From NCBI GenBank assembly GCA_046483315.1, contig JAWODJ010000015.1:1-64000 (forward strand): a DNA stretch of 64,000 nt, written 5' to 3'. The DNA is from PXAP01 sp046483315 (GTDB lineage Bacteria; Bacteroidota; Bacteroidia; Bacteroidales; PUMT01). Both the position numbers and the translations under genes were made by a program. Shown piece by piece: positions 35,682 through 43,490 of the stretch (the stretch's first letter is position 1; each line of letters starts with the position of its first letter). The notes beneath the pieces were generated by a model, which searched no databases, was not told where the DNA came from, and saw only the letters and a program-made list of their open reading frames with translations.

Positions 35682-35780
35682 TCAGTCATGACACCCGGCC
35701 ACGATCTTTGATTTCTTTGCACAGCATTGTGCCTGCACAGACTTCCTCTCTTCTGTATTCTTTGTAGTCAGACTCTTCAT
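35682..35780 (-). CDS. Candidate precursor peptide, 32 residues, CC...GC tail
   Basis: A very short ORF on the minus strand, too small for normal gene calling. It encodes a polar, Lys/Thr/Glu-rich N-terminal half (MKSLTTKNTEERKS), which could be a leader, and a C-terminal half with Cys19-Cys20, a Lys-rich turn, and Gly29-Cys30-His31-Asp32. A -7 box at 35826-35833 would give a leader of about 39 nt before its ATG, and an A/T-rich stretch precedes the start, as usual in this phylum. The preceding TonB gene ends with a strong terminator, so this ORF would open a new unit with the radical SAM and TrxR-fusion genes. Whether it is translated is not proven. Confidence 0.4.
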   Translation of the reverse strand: MKSLTTKNTEERKSVQAQCCAKKSKIVAGCHD

Positions 35781-35825
35781 CGTAAATATTTTAAACTGTA
35801 TTCAACTTATAGCTTTTATTATCTG

Positions 35826-35833
35826 CAAAGATA
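35826..35833 (-). promoter_or_regulatory. -7 box upstream of the candidate peptide/radical SAM unit
   Basis: Minus strand TATCTTTG is an exact TAnnTTTG match 46 nt before the peptide ATG. The -33 side is A/T-rich without a clear TTTG at 19-20 nt. Confidence 0.4.
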
Positions 35834-35935
35834 TAAAATAAATATCAATATATCTGTAAAGGTATCTCCCCCTTTATTCATCACCCGGCAACCCGACAGG
35901 CTTCTTTGGACAGGCACGTTTCGAAAAGAAAAAAA

Positions 35936-35959
35936 CAGATAAAAAGCCGGTAGCCGGCT
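35936..35959 (-). terminator. Rho-independent terminator of the TonB receptor transcript
   Basis: AGCCGG and CCGGCT form a 6-bp stem with a 3-nt loop. On the minus strand it continues TTTTTATCTGTTTTTTTC, a strong T-tail. It lies 23 nt behind the stop of the TonB gene and isolates the downstream radical SAM unit. Confidence 0.75.
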
Positions 35960-35981
35960 GCTGTTTTCCAGGGCGGGAAAT

Positions 35982-38207
35982 CTAAAAATTTCCGGTAAGG
36001 CGCATGCTGAAATTACGGTGAGGCCTTATATCACCCGGGCGGCCCATATATTCGGTATTGAGAACGTTCTTTACCACCATTGACATCCTTAGTTTTTCAT
36101 TTATGGCATAACCAATGTGCGGGTCAACCAGAAGATGCCCCCTGACGGATTCATTCCAGTAATCATAAAAACCGGGGAGGATCGTTTCCCTGGTAAGTTC
36201 ATTCAGAAAAACATCATCGATATTCAGTATTGGTGAACCGGCCTGCAGACTGAACCCAAAATCATATCTCCCGTATTCACTTCCCAGGCTAAGTGTAACC
36301 GAATGCTTGCGCCTGTATTTAAGGTATACATCGCCTCCTGCAGCAGTTCGGGAGTTAACCTCCACAGGGTATATGAATACATATCCGCCGGTGACTGTAT
36401 TGTTGAACCTGCCCGCCGGGCCGGACAGGGCAAATTCAATTTCTGTACCATACACCCTCGAATGCTCAACATTGGTGGCCATGAATCTGGGAGGGAAGTA
36501 AAAAAGATACTCAATCATATCTTTATTACGCGAGTGAAACACGGCAATATCAAGCTGCCCGTTCAGCCGTCCGGTTAGTATCCCCTGCTTGATTCCCAGT
36601 TCAGAGCTCCAGCCTGATTCGGGGCGGATATCCGGGTTCGGAACTATTCGCACCGAACCCATGGTTGTTGCTGCATGTTTTTCAGCAATGGAGGGATAAC
36701 GGTATCCCTGTCCGAAAGATGCCCTTAAAAAAGTGTAATCCAGCAACCTGTAATTTACTCCTGCCCGGAAAAGAGGAACAAGCCTGTCCCACAGCCCGTC
36801 AAGTGTATTATGCTCAATCCGTATACCGGCAACCACCTTCAGTCTTTCGACAGGAGCAATTTCAGCCTGGGTATAGCCAGCAAGGTTAAAAGCATGATGA
36901 TCACCGTACAGGGCCGAGTATATACGGCTGTAGTTTTCCATTATACCGAGATTAATATCAACCAGCCGTGACAAAGTGTACCTAAACTGATACTCTGCCA
37001 GAAAAGAGAGTGCACGGCTGTCGTTTTGCCCCGCTTCGGGAAACCTGTTTCCTGAAGATTGAAGCCTTGTCCTCAGGTCATGCATGTAACGGGTTCCACT
37101 TTTCATGCTGATGTATGGATCAATAGTAATAAGGCTTCCGTTTAACTTATTTGCAGTGGACTCATCCTGCTTCAAAGCACCTGACCAGGCATTCTCCCAC
37201 AATATGAAATCTCTCTTCCCGGTGATACCGGCATTCATGCTAACACCGTATGAAAGACCTTCAAACCGTTCATCATCATGCTTAAGACTCAAATTGAGCC
37301 TGCCCAGTTTCTCATCGTTAAGTTTCCTGTAGCCATTGTCATTAAGAAGATGAAGGGCAACACTCATACCTGTGTTACCGTATCTTTGCATATGAGAAAA
37401 AGATGCACTCTGCCAGGTTCTTGGTGAATCCCACCATACCCATTCCCCCCGGCCCGGCCGGCCAAAAACTCCTGCCTCTGAAAAAAATCTTGTAACAGGC
37501 TCACTGCCTGCTTCTGCAGTCCTGAAATTAATTACACCATTGAGGGCGGAAGATCCGTACAAAACCGATGATGCACCTTTTATAATCTCTATCTGCGAGA
37601 TATTCTCAAGAGGAAGGAACTGCCATTTTATATTTCCGGCGTCAGCCGATAAAACCGGCAATCCGTCAATAAGGGCAATAACCCTGCTTCCCGCACCGTA
37701 ACTGAAGCCACTCCCTCCCCTTACAGAAGCCTGTCCGTCCAGCACTTCTATTCCGGGTGTTTTATTAATCAGTTCGGTTGGGTCAGTGATATGAGAGGAG
37801 GAAATCATTCCCGGCTTTATAATGTTTACCGAGACCGTAAGTTCAGAAACTCTTTGTTCAACCTTACCCGCACTTATTACAATCTGGTCTATCTCCGCAG
37901 CATCATATTCGAGTCCCACATCCAGAATAACAGTATCGCCCGGCGGCACATGGACCGTACGTGTTACTGAGGCATACCCCACATACCTGAATGTGATACT
38001 TATTCTCCCGGTGCTGGTATTTGCCGTATAAAACCCCGTCCTGTCAGTTACAGTACCCTGACCCTTCCCGTAAAGAACACTGGCTGAAGGTAAAGGCTCC
38101 ATCGTTTGCCGGTCAAAAACCCTTCCCTTAACAATACCCTGGCCATAGGAGGTCTTACAGGCAAGAAACGAAAAAAGAAAAAGGACCGCAAGCAGCCGGT
38201 TGATCAT
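35982..38207 (-). CDS. TonB-dependent outer-membrane receptor
   Basis: A 741-residue receptor. After the signal peptide (cleavage near TSYGQ) comes a CarboxypepD_reg-like domain (about 25-110: IVKGRVFDRQTMEPLPSASVLYG), then a plug domain (about 125-240: TPGIEVLDGQASVRGGSGFSYGAGSRVIALIDGLPVL, IEIIKGASSVLYGSSALNGVINF), then a 22-strand type beta barrel ending in FSMRLTGNF. It imports a bound ligand through the outer membrane with TonB energy. There is no SusD partner, so a small ligand such as a metal chelate or cofactor is more likely than a glycan. It overlaps the upstream lipocalin-like gene by 4 nt (ATGA), implying coupled translation. Confidence 0.9.
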   Translation of the reverse strand: MINRLLAVLFLFSFLACKTSYGQGIVKGRVFDRQTMEPLPSASVLYGKGQGTVTDRTGFYTANTSTGRISITFRYVGYASVTRTVHVPPGDTVILDVGLEYDAAEIDQIVISAGKVEQRVSELTVSVNIIKPGMISSSHITDPTELINKTPGIEVLDGQASVRGGSGFSYGAGSRVIALIDGLPVLSADAGNIKWQFLPLENISQIEIIKGASSVLYGSSALNGVINFRTAEAGSEPVTRFFSEAGVFGRPGRGEWVWWDSPRTWQSASFSHMQRYGNTGMSVALHLLNDNGYRKLNDEKLGRLNLSLKHDDERFEGLSYGVSMNAGITGKRDFILWENAWSGALKQDESTANKLNGSLITIDPYISMKSGTRYMHDLRTRLQSSGNRFPEAGQNDSRALSFLAEYQFRYTLSRLVDINLGIMENYSRIYSALYGDHHAFNLAGYTQAEIAPVERLKVVAGIRIEHNTLDGLWDRLVPLFRAGVNYRLLDYTFLRASFGQGYRYPSIAEKHAATTMGSVRIVPNPDIRPESGWSSELGIKQGILTGRLNGQLDIAVFHSRNKDMIEYLFYFPPRFMATNVEHSRVYGTEIEFALSGPAGRFNNTVTGGYVFIYPVEVNSRTAAGGDVYLKYRRKHSVTLSLGSEYGRYDFGFSLQAGSPILNIDDVFLNELTRETILPGFYDYWNESVRGHLLVDPHIGYAINEKLRMSMVVKNVLNTEYMGRPGDIRPHRNFSMRLTGNF

Positions 38208-38620
38208 TTTGCTTTGAATGTCATCCGGATATTAAATTCTTCCTCAGGATTAAGGGGATTTGGAAAATCAGTTGTGATCTTCAGTGAAGAAGATGTCAGT
38301 TCAGCAATTTTAGTTGTAAGTGGAAAATCCAGGGCATCTGTAATAATAACAAGCTCCGTCTCTTCCTTTTCAAATCTCCATGTACCGGTATAATCACCGA
38401 AATAACCGGTACCATCGGCATTGAACTTCACATCACCGTTGAAATCACCCAGCAGTTCCCCTGATCCACTGGCATCAGAACCGTTAACAAGCAAACTGTC
38501 TGATACCCAAACAGGCGTTGTCAGCATGTCAAATCTTGCAGATACCTCATCTTCATCCTTATCACACGATACAATGATAAGGGCAGACAAAAACACTATA
38601 AACAAGCCCAGTTGCTTCAT
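38204..38620 (-). CDS. Lipocalin-like lipoprotein
   Basis: A 138-residue lipoprotein with lipobox IIVSC (Cys19) followed by an acidic linker (DKDEDEVS). The rest resembles the small lipocalin-like proteins common in Bacteroidota: alternating strands with DVKFNADGTGYFGDYTGTWRFEKEETELVII and a C-terminal FNIRMTFKAK. Such barrels may bind a hydrophobic or small ligand at the periplasmic or outer surface. Its stop overlaps the TonB receptor start, so the two probably work together, for example by handing ligand to the receptor. Confidence 0.7.
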   Translation of the reverse strand: MKQLGLFIVFLSALIIVSCDKDEDEVSARFDMLTTPVWVSDSLLVNGSDASGSGELLGDFNGDVKFNADGTGYFGDYTGTWRFEKEETELVIITDALDFPLTTKIAELTSSSLKITTDFPNPLNPEEEFNIRMTFKAK

Positions 38621-38697
38621 ATTATTATATTTAAAATAGATGATCCATTAATATTATAAATTTCAGATGACTGATTCATACTGCTGTCAGATACGAT

Positions 38698-39321
38698 TCA
38701 CTCTTTTATGCCCGTTACGGTAAAACTGCAAACATTAATCCTGCCTTTTTCATAAGGCCTGCTTTCTTCAATTATTCTAACCTGTTTGAATCCTGCTCTC
38801 TCAATCGTTGCAAGATATTCATCCCTGGTAACAGCTCCTGCCCAGCATTCAGCAACAGCAACAGGGTCAGAACTATACTCATCCGGCACCGGTTCAACAG
38901 AATAGATATCACTTATAACAAAACGCCCGCCCTTCTTAAGCAGGCGGAAGATCTCCATCCATACCCGGTCTTTCCTGTCCACATGATTAATGACACAGTT
39001 TGAAATAACGAGGTCGGCAAGGTTACTGCTTAGGGGTATTTCCCGAAGCCCTGACAAAATAAACCCGACATTGTCAATACCTAGTTTATTTGCAGCAGAG
39101 CGGCCCTTATTGACCATTTCAGGCGTTGCATCAACTCCATAAACAAAACCTTTGCTGCCGACAATATCTGCCAGTCTTATCACGTCGGTACCACGGCCGC
39201 TGCCAAGGTCAATACAAATCTCACCGGGTGCTGCCCCGCTTTTTTCCATTGCCCCGCCGCAGGAGAGGCAGCAATTATCATCCGCAAGCCGGGAGTAACG
39301 AAATTTTACCGCATCTTCCAT
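38698..39321 (-). CDS. ArsM-like SAM-dependent methyltransferase
   Basis: A 207-residue class I methyltransferase. SAM motif I is IDLGSGRGTDVIRLA near 37-51. Cysteines fall where arsenite methyltransferases have theirs: DDNCCLSCGG (Cys17, 18, 21), VISNCVINH (Cys109), and AECWAGAVTRDEYL (Cys159). ArsM is usually longer, about 240-370 residues, with a C-terminal domain missing here. No other arsenic genes are seen, so methylation of arsenic or of another soft metal is plausible but unproven. It starts the transcript that continues to the lipocalin-like and TonB genes, and its -7 box lies in a dispersed repeat. Confidence 0.7.
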   Translation of the reverse strand: MEDAVKFRYSRLADDNCCLSCGGAMEKSGAAPGEICIDLGSGRGTDVIRLADIVGSKGFVYGVDATPEMVNKGRSAANKLGIDNVGFILSGLREIPLSSNLADLVISNCVINHVDRKDRVWMEIFRLLKKGGRFVISDIYSVEPVPDEYSSDPVAVAECWAGAVTRDEYLATIERAGFKQVRIIEESRPYEKGRINVCSFTVTGIKE

Positions 39322-39344
39322 AATTTCCCTGTCGAATTATTCTT

Positions 39345-39445
39345 TGCAAATGTAAATAAAATTTTTTCATCAAAAATTATACACAGTCAGATGAAAAAAT
39401 TTTTATGTTAAAGCGAAGCGGTTCCTCCTGTAAGTCAAAATTTTG
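39345..39445 (+). repeat. Dispersed ~100-bp repeat, copy B
   Basis: Aligns over its length with the reverse complement of 25760-25859. On this copy the edge facing the methyltransferase gene carries the -7 box TACATTTG (minus strand). The right side continues into an imperfect inverted repeat, CCTGTAAGTCAAAATTTTG facing CAAAATTTTGG...TTACAGG (39426-39485). Confidence 0.75.
39347..39354 (-). promoter_or_regulatory. -7 box of the ArsM-like/TonB operon inside repeat copy B
   Basis: Minus strand TACATTTG matches TAnnTTTG, 25 nt before the ATG at 39321. The box is at the same place in the repeat as the one at 25851-25858 in copy A. Confidence 0.45.
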
Positions 39446-39688
39446 TATTTTCTGAACAAAATTTTGGCTTCTTGTTTTTTACAGGAGAAATGTAAATAAA
39501 ATTTTTTTTCTGCGTAAAATTACTCCGGGAAGAGATGTTCGTCACCTCCGCGCTCCCCCACAAGTAGGGTCGAACGGCTTTCCCGCATCCGGTTCCTCCA
39601 TGTGGGCTTTCCGGATAACCAGGTGACCCCATCCTCCCGAACAGTGGTTTGCGGTGGCGGGCCTCACAGTAAACTGCTAAAACACGGT

Positions 39689-40495
39689 TTACTGCTTCTG
39701 AAAATACTCCCTGATAAGTCCGGGGACATCTGTAGTTATTGACAAAGCACCAAATTCCTTCAGCTCCCATGCCCTTTCAGGGTCATTTACCGTCCAAACA
39801 TGATATTCATATCCCGCATCAGTAATCTGCTCAATAAACTCCCTTGTTACCAGTCCGTGATGCGAAGAAAAACCATCGGCTCCTGTACTCTCCAGGGTTT
39901 CAATAACAGTTTCCGGTCCGGGTACAACATTTCCATGGTTATCATAACTTAAGCCTGATAACCAGTAGGCGTTGTGTTCAGGCCTGTCACGTTTCACTGC
40001 TTTAATTACATCAGAATTGAAAGATATAATAACGATCTGTTCATTTTTCAGTCCCGATCTGTCAATCTCCCCGTAGAGCTTCGGTAAAATCTCCACACCC
40101 TGTTTTATCTCAACAAATATCTTTTTCCCGCGAGGAACTGTTTCAAATACCCCGGCAAGGGAAGGTATTACCGTTCCCGACCATTTATCATCTTTCCATG
40201 CCCCAACATCAATTTGCCTCAGCTCCTCCAGGGTCGATTCAGACACAATCAGGTCGACATCAGAAAACCTCCCTGTTCTCGAATCGTGTATGCAGACAAT
40301 CTCCTGGTCGGTGGTAAGGAAAAAATCGCCCTCAATGGCATCTGCACCCTGCTCCCATGCCAAAAGGAATGAGGGTATGGTATTTTCCGGAGCATCCTGT
40401 GATGCACCCCTGTGGGCAACAATCAGGTAATCCGCTGCCGGCTCAGCGCATCCGGTTATCAATGTGATCATTGCTATAAAAACTATTTTATACAT
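39689..40495 (-). CDS. Glycerophosphodiester phosphodiesterase, lipoprotein
   Basis: A 268-residue GDPD-family enzyme that cleaves glycerophosphodiesters to glycerol-3-phosphate and an alcohol. Catalytic pattern: HRGASQDAPENTIPSF (first His, Glu), GADAIEGDFFLTTDQEIVCIHD (Glu, Asp, second His), and EIKQG with the next metal-ligand Glu. The lipobox ITGC (Cys16) places it in the envelope, where it could work on lipid headgroups. The barrel ends with VWTVND and WELKEFGALSITTDVPG, typical of the family. It follows the unknown lipoprotein gene by 38 nt. Confidence 0.9.
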   Translation of the reverse strand: MYKIVFIAMITLITGCAEPAADYLIVAHRGASQDAPENTIPSFLLAWEQGADAIEGDFFLTTDQEIVCIHDSRTGRFSDVDLIVSESTLEELRQIDVGAWKDDKWSGTVIPSLAGVFETVPRGKKIFVEIKQGVEILPKLYGEIDRSGLKNEQIVIISFNSDVIKAVKRDRPEHNAYWLSGLSYDNHGNVVPGPETVIETLESTGADGFSSHHGLVTREFIEQITDAGYEYHVWTVNDPERAWELKEFGALSITTDVPGLIREYFQKQ

Positions 40496-40533
40496 CTGTT
40501 TTAACTTACGGGATTTAACTTCATTTGGTGATC

Positions 40534-41349
40534 TTATTTTAAAAATTCAAGCAGTATCCATAACCTGGTAGGTTTTGATAATCTAACCATATCAGCGGAC
40601 CTGGGTTCTATCCTGGTCATCTCAGGCATTCTTCCCTGATACTGACCCGGATACTGACCGGGCATGCCCCCGGGATTCCTGACACCTCTGCCTGAGCGTT
40701 CCGGCCTCTGCCTTTCAGATGATGAAGGCGGTTCAAAATAACCAGTTTCAAGGCCTATACTTACCGGTGTATTGCCAGATAGAGGGTTATACCCGAATTC
40801 AAGCACTTCATAGGGAATTACCGCTTCATAAACCAGCAGGTCATCAACAATTTCAGCGTTTACCCTTATGCGGCTGTCTCTCATTTTGACTGTCCTGGCA
40901 GAAGTGCCGTAAATACCTATCAGTTCAATCTCCTCTGCCATTTCAAGAACAGAATTCATATCTCCTCCCATTATTCCTCCGGCACTGCCCGGGTTCCTTC
41001 CTTCAGATCTTCGCGCCTGCGGCATCCTTAAACCTGTGGGAAATCTGAAACCTTCTACCTTGTTCTTTTGACCATTCCTGTCAATCCAGACCGTAAAGCC
41101 AAAATAAACGATCTTTCTTTTTACAGCAGGATCAGAAACGGCCAGTTTCAGGTAAAGATTATTGCGGTCATATTCAAACCCATAGTGAAACCCGGTATTC
41201 TCGTCCTGTTTCATCCTGTCTGGCAGGCCGTCTTTCACATCTTCCTTCAAAGCCACCGGGTCATCCTGTCCTGGAGCAACCAGCGCCACAGGCATACTGC
41301 AGCCGTAAGCAGACATTATGACAACTGAAAATACTGTTATTAACCTCAT
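40534..41349 (-). CDS. Lipoprotein, CBM9/DOMON-like, function unknown
   Basis: A 271-residue lipoprotein (lipobox SAYGC, Cys17). Residues about 50-215 look like a beta-sandwich of the CBM9/DOMON-like type: FHYGFEYDRNNLYLKLAVSDPAVKRKIVYFGFTVWIDRNG, VNAEIVDDLLVYEAVIPYEVLEF, PVSIGLETGYF. A Gly/Pro/Gln-rich linker follows (PGGMPGQYPGQYQG), which is low-complexity and hard to align. No enzyme motif. It may bind a carbohydrate or heme-like ligand; the call is tentative. Its neighbour downstream is the GDPD lipoprotein. Confidence 0.6.
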   Translation of the reverse strand: MRLITVFSVVIMSAYGCSMPVALVAPGQDDPVALKEDVKDGLPDRMKQDENTGFHYGFEYDRNNLYLKLAVSDPAVKRKIVYFGFTVWIDRNGQKNKVEGFRFPTGLRMPQARRSEGRNPGSAGGIMGGDMNSVLEMAEEIELIGIYGTSARTVKMRDSRIRVNAEIVDDLLVYEAVIPYEVLEFGYNPLSGNTPVSIGLETGYFEPPSSSERQRPERSGRGVRNPGGMPGQYPGQYQGRMPEMTRIEPRSADMVRLSKPTRLWILLEFLK

Positions 41350-41763
41350 ATTAAAATCATGTTAGCTCTTGTTATAACAACGGAAAAAGTAAAATTATTA
41401 TAAACCGGGCGGAGCAATCAGAAATATTATTTGACCGGTTCAAAGATGACAAAGTTTATTCTTTTTTTTTGTATTTTGTTGAAAATAGTAATCACTTTGT
41501 TTTTTTATACGCACAAACCAGGTTAATCAATTTAACAACCAGTTAATTATATTTAGCAGGTAATTCATATTCAGCAATTTAACTCCGATGGATGATTCAT
41601 ACCTTATTGACCTTCGGTCGAACTCACATGCAGAATGTTGCTCGTTCAGCATTATTTTACGGAGGTGACTTTCATTTTATTTTGTGTGACGAAGTACCAT
41701 TAGGGATCCATCCGAAATATTTAAACCAAAAAAGAGTTATTCTATTAATAAAACCTTCTGATA
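41350..41763. other. Intergenic region without recognised elements
   Basis: A 414-nt divergent gap, A/T-rich, that should hold promoters for the unknown lipoprotein and the TPR gene. No exact TAnnTTTG box was found on either strand near the starts. An ORF at 41592-41780 overlaps the TPR start and lacks codon or family support. Confidence 0.4.
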
Positions 41764-42402
41764 ATGGAACCGACAGCTAACTCAGTCAGATCAAAGAATC
41801 TTCTTTTCCTGGCACTGGCATTTTTCTTTCTGAGCATATCTCTTGAGGCCCAGACCGATTTTGAATACTATAACATTGCACTTGTGAAATTCAATATTGG
41901 CGACTACAAAGGAGCAGAATCCGACCTGACCAAAGCAATTGATATCAATCCTGAGAACTCATCAGCCTATGTACTGAGAGGTGCCGTGAAACATAATCTT
42001 GAGAATTTTCAATCTGCAATGGAAGATTTCACAAAGGCCATTGAAATAGATTCCCGCCAGACGGGAAGCCGCAAACTTACAATCTATGATCAGAAAGGAA
42101 ATATAGTCGAATCATCCCTTCCGGTAAAGGCAGATCCCAACATGGCAGTCCCTTATTACAACAGGGGTCTTTCCAGGCATGAACTTGAAGATTACATGGG
42201 GGCGATAGAAGACTACAATATGGCAATTGAGATTAACCCTGAGATGGAATCTGCATATCATAACAGAGGCTACGCCAGATTTATGTCGGGAGATATAAAT
42301 GGTGCATGCCTCGACTGGCACAAAGCATATGAGCTTGGATATGCGGAAGCATCTGTTTTAATCAAAGAGCACTGCAGCGACAATCTGCATGAGAATCATT
42401 AA
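41764..42402 (+). CDS. Secreted TPR-repeat protein
   Basis: A 212-residue protein with an N-terminal signal (FLALAFFFLSISLEAQ). It contains about four tetratricopeptide repeats: YYNIALVKFNIGDYKGAESDLTKAIDINPEN, AYVLRGAVKHNLENFQSAMEDFTKAIEID, YYNRGLSRHELEDYMGAIEDYNMAIEINPEM, and YHNRGYARFMSGDINGACLDWHKAYELGY. TPR solenoids hold partner proteins; no enzymatic part is present. Likely periplasmic. It is convergent with hemH (11-nt gap) and has no operon partner. Confidence 0.85.
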   Translation: MEPTANSVRSKNLLFLALAFFFLSISLEAQTDFEYYNIALVKFNIGDYKGAESDLTKAIDINPENSSAYVLRGAVKHNLENFQSAMEDFTKAIEIDSRQTGSRKLTIYDQKGNIVESSLPVKADPNMAVPYYNRGLSRHELEDYMGAIEDYNMAIEINPEMESAYHNRGYARFMSGDINGACLDWHKAYELGYAEASVLIKEHCSDNLHENH

Positions 42403-42413
42403 CTGCTGCCGGC

Positions 42414-43445
42414 TTACTGCCTCTTTTTCAAAATATCCATTGTTATCATATCCTTCAAAACCATTATCCACTCCGGCATATCATTCAGGCTTTCGACGTA
42501 TTCCAGGTGAGCACCTCCTGCTTTTAAAAAAAGTTTATCATACTCAATTCCCAGTTCAACTGTTGTCTCCAGGCAATCGGCAACAAATGAAGGCGCTACG
42601 ATCAGTATTTTGCCTGAACCTTCTTTTGCTTTGCTCACGATAACATCTTCGGTATAGGGTTTGATCCATTTGTCAGATAACCCGGACTGGAATGCGGTTG
42701 AATAATCCCCCTTGTCAAGTCCCAGTTTTGCAACCAGCAGCCTCGTGGTTTCATGACAGGTTGCCTTATAGCAGTATTCCCCGTCTTCAGGAAGGTGGTT
42801 TTCACAACTGCAGCTTCCCGAAGGCCTGCCGGGATGTACCCTGTCGATGTGCCTGAGCGGCAAACCATGATAAGAGAAAACAATATGATCATACTCACTG
42901 TAATTATATGACCTGATTCTTTTAACAAAGGCATCTATAAACCCGGGGTTATCATAAAACTGGTTAATGATCCGTATTTCAGGAATTAATTCCCATTTTT
43001 TTACCCGGTCCATGATCACCGCCAGTGATGTCCCGGTGGTAGAAGAAGCGTACTGCGGGTAAAGAGGTAATGCAATAATTTTCGAATATCCCTTTTTCTT
43101 TATCTCTTCCAGAACCCTCTTCAGGTTCGGGTTGCCATAGCGCATTGCCAGGAATACCCTGAATCTGTTGTCAAGGAGTTCCTGCAATTTATCTCTCACA
43201 CCTGTTCCGTGGTAAAGAAGGGGGAAACCATTATCCGAAAGCAGCATTTTGTATAGTTTTGCCGACCGGGGCGACCTGAAAGGAACTATTACCAGGTTAA
43301 CCAGGATCTTCCGTAACAGCCAGGGGATATCAATCACCCTGGGATCATTCAGAAATTCAAAAAGATATTTCCGTACATCCTTTACCGAAGGCGAATCGGG
43401 CGTCCCGACATTTATCAGTACTACTGCAGTTTCCGGACGGTTCAT
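42414..43445 (-). CDS. hemH: Ferrochelatase
   Basis: The last step of heme synthesis: insertion of Fe2+ into protoporphyrin IX. A 343-residue protein with NVGTPDSPSVKDVRKYL at the start, catalytic His193 in FSYHGLPLRH, and the conserved Glu in ADCLETTVELGIEY. A Cys-rich stretch (CSCENHLPEDGEYCYKATC) could hold a cluster or zinc, as in some bacterial ferrochelatases. It is the last gene of the heme operon, 45 nt after hemG. Confidence 0.95.
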   Translation of the reverse strand: MNRPETAVVLINVGTPDSPSVKDVRKYLFEFLNDPRVIDIPWLLRKILVNLVIVPFRSPRSAKLYKMLLSDNGFPLLYHGTGVRDKLQELLDNRFRVFLAMRYGNPNLKRVLEEIKKKGYSKIIALPLYPQYASSTTGTSLAVIMDRVKKWELIPEIRIINQFYDNPGFIDAFVKRIRSYNYSEYDHIVFSYHGLPLRHIDRVHPGRPSGSCSCENHLPEDGEYCYKATCHETTRLLVAKLGLDKGDYSTAFQSGLSDKWIKPYTEDVIVSKAKEGSGKILIVAPSFVADCLETTVELGIEYDKLFLKAGGAHLEYVESLNDMPEWIMVLKDMITMDILKKRQ

Positions 43446-43490
43446 GGAAAAGCAATTTTTAATGGTGATAGCAACCTGAAAATCCGCTCA

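Larger units (their letters stand above)
39322..39688. other. Intergenic region with repeat copy B and a possible retroelement remnant
   Basis: A 367-nt gap. 39345-39445 is the second copy of the dispersed repeat, followed to about 39525 by related A/T-rich half-units (39490-39522 repeats the edge of copy A, ATTTTACGCAGAAAAAA in reverse complement). 39530-39690 changes to G/C-rich sequence with no intact ORF; on the minus strand one frame reads ...RMRESRSTLLVGERGGDEHLFPE then stop, like translations seen at group II intron or IS remnants. Confidence 0.4.

Noticed and set aside
35982..38207. TonB receptor as part of a SusCD polysaccharide locus
   Set aside because: No SusD-like gene is adjacent, and the barrel is shorter than SusC; a single receptor is more likely.
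39435..39770. 111-residue minus-strand ORF overlapping the GDPD gene
   Set aside because: Its C-terminal third is translated from the dispersed repeat and its start overlaps the GDPD gene in another frame; it is a by-product of the repeat/remnant.
41592..41780. 62-residue plus-strand ORF before the TPR gene
   Set aside because: Overlaps the TPR start, no family or signal peptide, weak codon pattern.
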